A stretch of DNA of 5,620 nt, from contig JBGPTF010000026.1 of assembly GCA_041490445.1 (NCBI GenBank), forward strand, positions 1 through 5,620, written 5' to 3'. The notes beneath the pieces are model-generated. The model worked only from the letters and a program-made list of their open reading frames with translations, was not told the origin of the DNA and did not search any database. This document shows positions 1 through 5,578 of the stretch, one piece after another (position 1 is the stretch's first letter; each line of letters begins with the position of its first letter). The position numbers and the translations under genes are program-made. Source of the stretch: JBGPTF01 sp041490445 (lineage in GTDB: Bacteria > Acidobacteriota > Terriglobia > Acidiferrales > UBA7541).

Positions 1-128
1 TCATTCGAAGCGAGTTTGATGGCGTGAGTTTTCAATTCTCGCTCCACCTCCTCGATGGGTTTTCCCGGAACGTAGGGCGCCAGCTCGCGGATCCAGTCGG
101 GGACGAGTTCGTGAATCAGTCGGGTCAT
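1..128 (-). CDS. hisC: Histidinol-phosphate aminotransferase, N-terminal fragment (runs off left edge)
   Basis: Only the first 42 codons plus two bases are present; the gene continues beyond the left edge. The translation starts MTRLIHELVPDWIRELAPY and continues VPGKPIEEVERELKTHAIKL then ASN. The segment YVPGKP-IEEVERE, followed by IKLASN(E), is the classic N-terminus of HisC, a PLP-dependent class I/II aminotransferase. HisC converts imidazole-acetol phosphate to histidinol phosphate with glutamate as amino donor, a cytoplasmic step of histidine synthesis. The IKLASNENP block lies close to the PLP-binding fold, but the catalytic lysine is outside the window. The ATG (126-128) is 13 nt after the rluB stop. 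A GAGGA ribosome-binding site overlaps that stop, so translational coupling is likely. The related aromatic aminotransferases sometimes annotated as HisC paralogues cannot be excluded from this fragment. Confidence 0.85.
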   Translation of the reverse strand, partial: MTRLIHELVPDWIRELAPYVPGKPIEEVERELKTHAIKLASN

Positions 129-138
129 GCGTTGTGGG

Positions 139-143
139 TCCTC
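139..143 (-). promoter_or_regulatory. Ribosome-binding site of hisC, overlapping the rluB stop
   Basis: On the minus strand the sequence reads TGAGGA: the rluB stop codon TGA (144-142) is part of the GAGGA Shine-Dalgarno core. The spacer to the hisC ATG is 10 nt. This supports the ATG at 128-126 as the true start and suggests that ribosomes ending rluB can begin hisC. Confidence 0.6.
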
Positions 144-957
144 AACGGGATTCCTTGGGGGATGATCGTTTGCCGCGAGCTCGATTCGTGCGGCGGAATG
201 ATTCGCCGGTGCGCGCGCGTGAGGAGCTGCGGCGGGCAGCCTGCGCCGGTGCCGGCAATGCGGCGCCGCCCTGCAACGCCCGCGCGAAGGCCGCAACCTC
301 CGCGGGCGAAAGCGCGCGGTGTTGCCCCGGCGCGAGCCGGTCGAGTTCAAGGTTCCCGATGCGCACGCGTTTCATTTTCTCGACCGGGTGCCCGGTTTGA
401 AAAAGTTTCTTCCGCAGGGCGTCGCGGCTGGCTTCCGCGAGCGTCACTTCGTACCACGGCGTGTTTTTGCCGCGCAACCGCGTGATGTGCGCGCCGGTGG
501 CTTTCGAGAGCGTTGCGATCTCTTCAAATGTGAGCAGCGATTTCAGTTTCATAAGATAAGTCTGCGGCAGATGGCGCGCTTGCAGGATGCGGTTCGCCAG
601 GTCGCCATCGTTCGTGAGGAAGACGAGTCCGGAGGAGTGATATTCGAGGCGCCCAACTGGAAACACTCTTGCGGAAACGCCGTGAAGAAGATCGCGCACA
701 GCGAGGCGGCCTTCGGGATCGCTCATGGTGGAGACGACTTCGGGCGGCTTGTGCAGAAGCAAATAAATGCGCTCGCTTTCCGGACGCAAGAGTTTGCCGG
801 AGACTTTGATGTGGTCGCGGGACTCATCGGCCTTCGTGCCGAGCTCGGTGACGGTGCGGCCGTTGACGGTGACGTGCCCGGAGGAAATGAGTTCCTCCGC
901 ATGGCGGCGGGAGGCCACGCCGGCGCGCGCGATTATCTTTTGGAGGCGCTCGAGCAT
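142..957 (-). CDS. rluB: RluB/RsuA-family 23S rRNA pseudouridine synthase with atypical active site
   Basis: A 271-residue cytoplasmic protein. Residues 2-60 form an S4 RNA-binding domain (ERLQKIIARAGVASRRHAEE, then VTVNGRTVTELG). The RsuA/RluB/E/F catalytic domain follows: LLLHKPPEVVSTMSDPEGR, then VGRLEYHSSGLVFLTNDGDL, then QTYLMKLK, then GHPVEKMKRVRIG. Family members isomerise a specific uridine in rRNA; RluB acts on helix 89 of 23S rRNA in E. coli. Two features are odd. The family motif GRLD has Glu (E105, codon GAA at 645-643) in place of the catalytic Asp. The usual GRNRQVRRM motif is replaced by EASRDALRKKLF (residues 175-186). About 40 basic Ser/Arg/Ala-rich residues form a C-terminal tail, common in the family. 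I chose the ATG at 957 because family proteins begin just before ERLQKIIA; an in-frame TTG at 966 is possible. Neither start has a clear ribosome-binding site. The family call is firm; activity and the B-type specificity are uncertain. Confidence 0.85.
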   Translation of the reverse strand: MLERLQKIIARAGVASRRHAEELISSGHVTVNGRTVTELGTKADESRDHIKVSGKLLRPESERIYLLLHKPPEVVSTMSDPEGRLAVRDLLHGVSARVFPVGRLEYHSSGLVFLTNDGDLANRILQARHLPQTYLMKLKSLLTFEEIATLSKATGAHITRLRGKNTPWYEVTLAEASRDALRKKLFQTGHPVEKMKRVRIGNLELDRLAPGQHRALSPAEVAAFARALQGGAALPAPAQAARRSSSRARTGESFRRTNRARGKRSSPKESR

Positions 958-1046
958 TCGGTTCAATGGGATGTCGCGAATTCGAACTTATAGCTTAGCG
1001 GAAAATCGCCTTAGGTGCGAATCATGCAGGCATTGCTTTCAGCAAG
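958..1046. other. 89-nt gap between the unknown gene and rluB, the longest intergenic stretch
   Basis: This is the only gap in the cluster large enough to hold a promoter. On the minus strand it contains TATAAG (992-987), which resembles a -10 box, but the hexamer 17 nt upstream (CTAAGG) matches the -35 consensus at only two positions, so the promoter call is weak. The palindromes CGAATTCG (977-984) and TTCGAA (981-986) overlap. The stem-loop at its upstream end is listed separately. It may provide extra transcription for rluB and hisC, but the sequence does not prove this. Confidence 0.3.
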
Positions 1047-1047
1047 C
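1030..1047 (-). other. Small stem-loop at the end of the unknown gene
   Basis: TTGCT and AGCAA (1033-1037 and 1041-1045) pair around a 3-nt loop. The stem extends by two G-C pairs across a one-base bulge and just reaches the TAG stop of the upstream gene (1049-1047). No run of T follows on the minus strand, so it is not a standard intrinsic terminator. It could be a pause or mRNA-stability element, or chance. Confidence 0.3.
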
Positions 1048-1613
1048 TAGGACACAAACCTTGTGCGGTCCGCTACAACGATCCACTTCCCTGTCTTGAA
1101 CTCAACTTCGAAGACCATCAGAGCCGCGCACAGGGAACCACAATAGTATGCGCCATCAACTTCGACCCTTCGCCCGGTCTGCCATGAGATGGCTCCCGTC
1201 CCGAATACAGCGACCACCTGCTTCGTGTTCTTCTCCATAATCCAGCCGTAGAGCCTTCCCCGGTCGTCTAGAGACTTGTCCACAAAAGGCGGATAATCCA
1301 GCCACGCTTCCAGGATCCTCTCAGCTGGAGAATGGGAGCCAAACGCGGCAACGTAACCATCGGAATCAAGTTCTTCAGCAAAACGATCTATGTCCAGTTG
1401 CGTCGGTGCCCTACTCCCGAAATCTCGACTGCCTTGAGCCCAGAGGAGGATTTGATATTGCATCACAACCTCGCGGACAACCTCCGCTTGCGTGAGGTGC
1501 CAGGATGCACGTTGAACTCCCCAGAGTCCGCCGGTCGCGAATAACACCATGAGCCCGATCGAAATTAGATACTTCCAAGGGAGGATTGCGATTGCTTGTC
1601 GGCGAGAACCCAC
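1047..1613 (-). CDS. Membrane-anchored protein of unknown function with CX3C motif
   Basis: I do not recognise a named family. The 188-residue protein has a short basic N-terminus (SRR, K14) and one hydrophobic segment at residues 15-33 (YLISIGLMVLFATGGLWGV). The rest is soluble and, by the positive-inside rule, probably extracytoplasmic. There is no signal-peptidase or lipobox Cys, so it looks like an N-terminal anchor. The C-terminal part looks rich in beta strands (residues 120-187). It holds the only two cysteines, in YYCGSLCAA (C158, C162), then FEVEFKTGKWIVV. I recall similar YYCG-LC plus GKW endings in uncharacterised acidobacterial proteins, but could not check. The GTG start is strongly supported by AAGGAGG 5 nt upstream. 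The gene begins 36 nt after scpB, so it is probably cotranscribed. Sampled lines average about 52-58% G+C against 65-68% in scpB, hinting at looser constraint or a later arrival. Confidence 0.75.
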   Translation of the reverse strand: MGSRRQAIAILPWKYLISIGLMVLFATGGLWGVQRASWHLTQAEVVREVVMQYQILLWAQGSRDFGSRAPTQLDIDRFAEELDSDGYVAAFGSHSPAERILEAWLDYPPFVDKSLDDRGRLYGWIMEKNTKQVVAVFGTGAISWQTGRRVEVDGAYYCGSLCAALMVFEVEFKTGKWIVVADRTRFVS

Positions 1614-1618
1614 AGGCG

Positions 1619-1625
1619 CCTCCTT
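1619..1625 (-). promoter_or_regulatory. Ribosome-binding site of the unknown membrane protein
   Basis: The minus strand reads AAGGAGG, then the 5-nt spacer CGCCT, then GTG. This near-perfect anti-16S match decides the GTG start at 1613-1611 and argues that the small gene is really translated. Confidence 0.75.
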
Positions 1626-1649
1626 ATTCCTGAGACACCGTATTCCACA

Positions 1650-2354
1650 TCAAGTTCCCTGCTCTGTGGTTCCTGAGCCAGCGGCTGCGGCGCGTGCATT
1701 TTCGGAATCTTCAGGCGAGGCAGAGGCGGAGACCTCTGGTGATATCGTCGCGCTAGGCTCGGCGGCGACCTCGCCCGCGTCTTCTGGTTCGATAGGTGCG
1801 ATACCCTCATCAGAGCCCAGAGCGGCCTGCGCGAGCTGCTCAAATTCTTTGAGGCTGGGCAGTTCTTCAAGGTCCGAGAGTCCGAAGCGCATCAGGAACT
1901 GGCGCGAGGTGCGGTAAAGGATGGGGCGGCCGATCACGGGCTTGCGGCCGGCGGTGGTGATCAGGTGTTTTTCCAGCAGCGTCTTGATGACTCCGCCGAC
2001 ATTGACGCCGCGGATTTCGTTGATTTCCGGGACCGTGGCGGGCTGCTTGTAGGCGATCACGGCGAGCGTCTCAAGCGCGGGCATGGTCAAGCGCAGCGGT
2101 GGCTGCAGGCTCTTGATGAATTTGCGCACCACGTCGTGATGCTGCGCTTTGGTGTAGAACTTCCAGCCGTGCGCCACTTTGCGGACTTCGATGCCGCGGT
2201 CGTCGGTCTGATAGGCGGCAACGAGGAGATCGAGCGCGGCGCGTGCTTCGGTCTTTTCAACGCCCAGCGCCCGCGCGATCTGGTCGAGCGTCGCCGGCTC
2301 GTCCGCGGCGTAAATGATGGCTTCGAGTGCGGCTTGGATCTCTTGTGGAGTCAT
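1650..2354 (-). CDS. scpB: Segregation and condensation protein B (ScpB)
   Basis: ScpB binds the kleisin ScpA as a dimer and, with SMC, forms the bacterial condensin that compacts and separates chromosomes. The 234-residue protein starts with the family pattern LEAIIYAADEPATLDQIARA (residues 10-29, first winged helix). It has the diagnostic stretch MPALETLAVIAYKQPATVPE, then INEIRGVNVGGVIKTLLEKH (residues 91-130, second winged helix), and ends with GRPILYRTS and FGLSDLEELPSL. Residues about 178-234 are an acidic, Ala/Ser/Pro/Glu-rich tail that looks disordered; such tails vary between species. The ATG lies 2 nt after the scpA stop. Its best ribosome-binding site, GAGGAG, is 14 nt upstream, further than usual, so translation probably depends on ribosomes finishing scpA. 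That would help keep the two partners in balance. Confidence 0.96.
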   Translation of the reverse strand: MTPQEIQAALEAIIYAADEPATLDQIARALGVEKTEARAALDLLVAAYQTDDRGIEVRKVAHGWKFYTKAQHHDVVRKFIKSLQPPLRLTMPALETLAVIAYKQPATVPEINEIRGVNVGGVIKTLLEKHLITTAGRKPVIGRPILYRTSRQFLMRFGLSDLEELPSLKEFEQLAQAALGSDEGIAPIEPEDAGEVAAEPSATISPEVSASASPEDSENARAAAAGSGTTEQGT

Positions 2355-2356
2355 CG

Positions 2357-3133
2357 TCAGAGATATTGCTCCTCAATTTGCGACATGGCGTCTGGTCCGG
2401 CAAAGACGGCATCGAACATTTTGTGCTTGCGCAAGCGGATATCGGCGAAAAGCTCCGACTGCACGAGCAGCACAGCCTGCATGCGCACCATCTCGAGCAC
2501 GGCCAGCAGCGCGATGATCATGGCATTGCGCGATTCGCAGGCGCCGAAGAATTCGACGAGCGAGACCGGTTCTTCGCTGCCAATCAAGCGCTGGCGCAGG
2601 CGGTCCATCATCTGCGCGATGGTCACCGTGTCGTGCCGCAGCTCGAATTTCGGAATTTCTTTGCGGCGCTCGAGCACCTGCGAAAACACTTTGATCAGGT
2701 CCACGAGCGAAACGACCAGCTCGCCTTCCGTTTCCTCGCCACCGTAGAGCGATTTATCCGGGTGCGACCACACGTGCCCTTCGACCTGTTGCTTCTGGTA
2801 GAGCAGTTGCGCGGCGTTCTTGAATTTTTCGTGCTCGAGCAGGCGATGAACCAGCTCGTCGCGCGGGTCTTCCTGGCCTTCGGGGCCCGCGAGCGGGTCA
2901 GCCGGCAGCAGCATTTTCGATTTGATGTGGATCAGCGTGGCGGCCATGTAAATGAAATCGGCCGAGACATCGATGTCCAGTTTTTCCAGGCGGTGGAGGT
3001 AGTCGAGATATTGCTCGGTTACTTTGGCGATGGGGATGTTGTGGATGTCCATCTCCTGCCTGCGAATGAGATCGAGCAGGAGATCGAGCGGGCCTTCGTA
3101 CACCGGCAGATTAATTCGATAGGGTGTCGCCAT
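2357..3133 (-). CDS. scpA: Segregation and condensation protein A (ScpA, kleisin)
   Basis: ScpA is the kleisin that bridges the two heads of the SMC dimer and recruits ScpB, acting on the nucleoid. At 258 residues it is of normal length. The N-terminal domain shows the family signature: YEGPLDLLLDLIRRQEMDIH (12-31), then IPIAKVTEQYLDYLHRL, then DVSADFIYMAATLIHIKSKM (55-74) followed by LLP. This helical region contacts the SMC neck. The middle (about 80-170) is the variable linker that binds ScpB. The C-terminal winged helix (about 185-258) includes VSLVEFFGACESRNAMIIAL and a late QSELFADIRL segment, which contacts the SMC cap. The ATG is 2 nt after the trpS stop, with a modest AGGGA ribosome-binding site (3145-3141) 7 nt upstream. 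The stop is 2 nt before scpB, the usual paired arrangement. Confidence 0.96.
   Translation of the reverse strand: MATPYRINLPVYEGPLDLLLDLIRRQEMDIHNIPIAKVTEQYLDYLHRLEKLDIDVSADFIYMAATLIHIKSKMLLPADPLAGPEGQEDPRDELVHRLLEHEKFKNAAQLLYQKQQVEGHVWSHPDKSLYGGEETEGELVVSLVDLIKVFSQVLERRKEIPKFELRHDTVTIAQMMDRLRQRLIGSEEPVSLVEFFGACESRNAMIIALLAVLEMVRMQAVLLVQSELFADIRLRKHKMFDAVFAGPDAMSQIEEQYL
2369..2374 (-). promoter_or_regulatory. Distant ribosome-binding site of scpB
   Basis: GAGGAG on the minus strand sits inside the end of scpA, 14 nt before the scpB ATG. The motif is strong but the spacing is longer than the usual 5-10 nt. No nearer match exists, so scpB translation may rely on coupling to scpA. Confidence 0.45.
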
Positions 3134-3135
3134 CC

Positions 3136-4419
3136 TTAGTTCCCTGCCCCCACTTTCCCAATACGCCCGGCGGACTTGGTCGCCGGCTTGCGCGCTTCAT
3201 CCCACTTAAATATCGCGTTGCGGACGCGCTTCATGGTTCGCTTCGCTGCTGCGTGCGCCTTCTTCGAACCGGCGTCGAGGATATCCCAAACCTGCTCGGG
3301 ATGGGCCTCAAATTCTTTGCGGCGTGTCTGAACAGGCTCGATCCAGGTGACCAGGTTTTCCATCATCAGCTTCTTGCAGTCCACGCAACCGATCGCCGCG
3401 GTGCGGCAGTCGCGGTCCACTTTCGCGATTGTTTCCGGCAATGAGAATAGCTTGTGATACGCGAACACCGGGCAGACTTCAGGCCGGCCGGGATCGTTGC
3501 GGCGGACCCGTTGCGGGTCAGTCATCATGTTGCGGACTTTGTTGCGGATTTCGTCTGGCGGGTCGGAAAGCCAGATGGCGTTGCCGTAGCTTTTCGCCAT
3601 ACGCCGGCCGTCAAGTCCAGGGAGGCGCGGGGTCTCCGTCGGCAAATACGCGGGCTCGCGCAAGACTTGTTCCACGCGGAAGTATTTCTTGTGCTTGCCA
3701 ACCCGTTCGAAGAAATTGTCGACGCCAATTTCCAAGGCCCGCTTCCTGAGGAGCGCAGCGAGGGCTGCAGATCGCTCCGATCCGCGGAGCGGCACTTTGA
3801 TGACTGGCAATGTCACGCTGGCAGAGTCAAGGGTATGCTCGAGTGCAGTTTGGTTCGCAGGGGTAAAGAGCGCCTCTTTCACCTCAAACCCGAAGTGCGT
3901 GTCAAAGCGGCGCACGATTTCGCGAGTCAATTCCACGTGAGGAGCTTGATCTTCACCGACGGGGACGAGCAATTCCTGCCTCGGGTCGCCGTACATCACA
4001 ATGTCGGCGGACTGGAGCAGCGGGTAGCCGAGGAAGCCGTAGGTGCCGAGATCGCGATCCTTGAGATTCTCGATCTGCTCTTTGTATGTAGGGACGCGCT
4101 CGAGCCAGCTCAGCGGCGTGATCATCGAGAGCAGCACATGCAGTTCAGCGTGCTCGAGAATATTCGACTGCACAAACAGTGTCGATTTCGCAGGGTCGAG
4201 ACCGACGGCGAGCCAGTCGGTGGCCACCTGCAACGTGTTTTCGGCGATCGAGGAGGTGTCTTCGTAGTGCGTCGTCAGCGCGTGCCAGTCCGCGACAAAG
4301 AAAAAACAGTCGTACTCTTCCTGGAGCTTCAGCCAATTCGAGAGTGCGCCGAAGTAATGCCCCAGATGGAGGCGACCCGTTGGCCGCATGCCGCTCAAAA
4401 CTCGCTTGCGTTTCGCCAA
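3136..4419 (-). CDS. trpS: Tryptophan--tRNA ligase (TrpRS) with internal insert
   Basis: This cytoplasmic class I synthetase charges tRNA-Trp. Starting from TTG at 4419, it has 427 residues, against roughly 330-350 in common bacterial TrpRS. The HIGH motif is in MRPTGRLHLGHYFGAL (11-26, HLGH 18-21). Family blocks follow: DWHALTTHYED (44-54), QSNILEHAELHVLLSMITPL (84-103), GFLGYPLLQSADIVMY (128-143) and VGEDQAPHVELTREI (154-168). After the lead sequence LPTETPRLPGLDGR comes RMAKSYGN (273-280), a variant KMSKS loop. MTDPQRVRRNDPG, then CPVFAYHKLFS and GCVDCKKLM, are normal C-terminal blocks. Residues about 181-252 have no counterpart in the usual TrpRS layout, where the REIVRRF helix is soon followed by EP-ALLTETP; I read them as an in-frame insert. 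The TTG start is set by AGGAGG 8 nt upstream. It lies 1 nt after the dehydrogenase stop, with scpA 2 nt downstream. Confidence 0.93.
   Translation of the reverse strand: MAKRKRVLSGMRPTGRLHLGHYFGALSNWLKLQEEYDCFFFVADWHALTTHYEDTSSIAENTLQVATDWLAVGLDPAKSTLFVQSNILEHAELHVLLSMITPLSWLERVPTYKEQIENLKDRDLGTYGFLGYPLLQSADIVMYGDPRQELLVPVGEDQAPHVELTREIVRRFDTHFGFEVKEALFTPANQTALEHTLDSASVTLPVIKVPLRGSERSAALAALLRKRALEIGVDNFFERVGKHKKYFRVEQVLREPAYLPTETPRLPGLDGRRMAKSYGNAIWLSDPPDEIRNKVRNMMTDPQRVRRNDPGRPEVCPVFAYHKLFSLPETIAKVDRDCRTAAIGCVDCKKLMMENLVTWIEPVQTRRKEFEAHPEQVWDILDAGSKKAHAAAKRTMKRVRNAIFKWDEARKPATKSAGRIGKVGAGN
3751..3791. repeat. Palindromic, repeat-like stretch inside the trpS insert
   Basis: The plus strand contains GAGCGCAGCGAGG (3751-3763). 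Ten bases later, an inverted repeat pairs CGCTCC (3773-3778) with GGAGCG (3786-3791) around 7 nt, with the 8-nt palindrome TCCGCGGA (3781-3788) inside. The GAGCGCAGCGAGG core resembles, from memory, a dispersed repeat seen in acidobacterial and other genomes. It encodes residues about 210-223 of TrpRS (PLRGSERSAALAAL), the middle of the insert. Only one copy is in the window, so repeat status is inference. Confidence 0.3.
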
Positions 4420-4420
4420 A

Positions 4421-5578
4421 CTAGCGGCCTCCTGTGCCGCGAAGCAAATCGCGGGCAATCACCATGCGCTGCATTTCACTCGTGCCCTCGTAAATGGTCA
4501 GGACGCGCGCGTCGCGGTACATGCGCTCGACGTCGCTCTCGCGCGAATAGCCCAGGCTGCCGTGAACTTGCACGGCTTTGTAAGCCACGCGATTGGCCAT
4601 TTCGCTTGCATACAATTTGGCGCGCGCGGCCTGCGGGCCCAAGCGTTGCGAGCCTGAATCGCGCACCCACGCGGCGTAGTGTGTGAGCGCGCGGGCGGCT
4701 TCGATTTCCGTTTCCATGTCTGCGAGCATCCACTGGATTGCCTGGTATTCAGCGATGGGCTTGCCAAATGTGCGGCGCTGCTTGGCGTAGCGAGTTGCGG
4801 CTTCGAGCGCACCTTGCGCCAGACCCACCGCTTGCGCGGCAATGCCCACGCGGCCGCCATCGAGCGCTTCGAGCGCGACTTTCAGCCCCTGCCCTTCTTC
4901 GCCAAGGCGATTTTCGGCCGGCACGCGGCAATCTTCGAAAACAATTTCGACCGAGTGTGAAAGCCGCAGGCCCATCTTATCTTCATGGCGGCTGATGCGG
5001 AAGCCGGGGAAAGTAGGCTCGACCAAAAATGCCGTCACCCCGCGCGCGCCTGCATTCGGATCCGTCTTCGCAAAGACCACGTTGACGCCCGCAACATCCC
5101 CATTGGTCACCCAGATCTTTGTGCCGTTCAGAACGTAGTGATCGCCCACACGCACGGCGCGGGCCTGGATGGCGGCAGCGTCCGAGCCGGCGCCTGGCTC
5201 AGTGAGGCAAAACGCGCCCAGGATTTCACCGCGGCCCAGGCGATGAAGATATTTTTTCTTCTGCGTTTCGGTGCCGTGCTTGAGTAGCGGGACGGCAGCC
5301 ACCGAATTGGTGACGGCGAGGACGACGGCAGTCGAGGCGTCCACGCGCGCGACTTCTTCGATCATGAGGGCGTAGCTAATCGTGTCCGTGCCTGCGCCGC
5401 CCCATTCTTCCGGGATCAGCATGCCGCAGCAGCCCAGCTCCCCGAGTTTTTTAATCTGCGCGGCCGGGAATTTCTTTTCCGCCTCGTATTCGCGGACGAT
5501 CGGGCGCATTTCCGTCTCCATAAATTGGCGGACGGTGTCGCGGATAAGAAGTTGGTCGCTGGTGAGAGAGAAATCCAT
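4421..5578 (-). CDS. Acyl-CoA dehydrogenase, short-chain/butyryl-CoA type
   Basis: An FAD-dependent enzyme that makes the alpha,beta double bond in an acyl-CoA thioester and passes electrons to electron-transfer flavoprotein, as in fatty-acid or branched-chain amino-acid breakdown. Its 385 residues are normal for the family. The N-terminal helical domain opens MDFSLTSDQLLIRDTVRQF. The first family signature is CLTEPGAGSDAAA (124-136), followed by KIWVTNG (154-160) in the flavin-binding beta domain. RRTFGKPIAEYQAIQ (268-282) and QVHGSLGYSRESDVERMYRD (337-356, second signature) are in the C-terminal domain. The catalytic base is Glu364 in YEGTSEMQ, the position used by short- and medium-chain enzymes. 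Exact substrate (butyryl-, isobutyryl- or 2-methylbutyryl-CoA) cannot be told. I chose the ATG at 5578 because the family begins at this point. An in-frame GTG at 5608 would add ten atypical residues. No ribosome-binding site precedes either start clearly. Confidence 0.93.
   Translation of the reverse strand: MDFSLTSDQLLIRDTVRQFMETEMRPIVREYEAEKKFPAAQIKKLGELGCCGMLIPEEWGGAGTDTISYALMIEEVARVDASTAVVLAVTNSVAAVPLLKHGTETQKKKYLHRLGRGEILGAFCLTEPGAGSDAAAIQARAVRVGDHYVLNGTKIWVTNGDVAGVNVVFAKTDPNAGARGVTAFLVEPTFPGFRISRHEDKMGLRLSHSVEIVFEDCRVPAENRLGEEGQGLKVALEALDGGRVGIAAQAVGLAQGALEAATRYAKQRRTFGKPIAEYQAIQWMLADMETEIEAARALTHYAAWVRDSGSQRLGPQAARAKLYASEMANRVAYKAVQVHGSLGYSRESDVERMYRDARVLTIYEGTSEMQRMVIARDLLRGTGGR
4428..4433 (-). 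promoter_or_regulatory. Ribosome-binding site of trpS inside the dehydrogenase gene
   Basis: A perfect AGGAGG on the minus strand lies in the last codons of the dehydrogenase gene (encoding Gly-Thr-Gly-Gly-Arg, then TAG). It is 8 nt before the TTG at 4419-4417. This decides the trpS start over the other in-frame TTG at 4458, which would add 13 residues not typical of TrpRS. Confidence 0.7.

Noticed and set aside
319..993. Plus-strand open frame of 224 codons opposite rluB
   Set aside because: It is a shadow of the pseudouridine synthase gene, with no ribosome-binding site support or protein family features.
1030..1047. Intrinsic terminator after the unknown membrane gene
   Set aside because: A short stem-loop exists, but no T-tract follows on the transcribed strand and the cluster continues in the same direction.
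1965..3139. Plus-strand open frames of 260 and 270 codons opposite scpB and scpA
   Set aside because: The strand opposite clearly encodes ScpA and ScpB with all signature motifs. The antisense products are Arg/His/Phe-rich with no recognisable domain.
3454..4686. A 410-codon open frame on the plus strand, antisense to trpS and the end of the dehydrogenase gene
   Set aside because: Its translation is rich in Arg, His and Phe, has no family motifs and mirrors a well-supported gene. Long antisense frames are expected in G+C-rich coding DNA.
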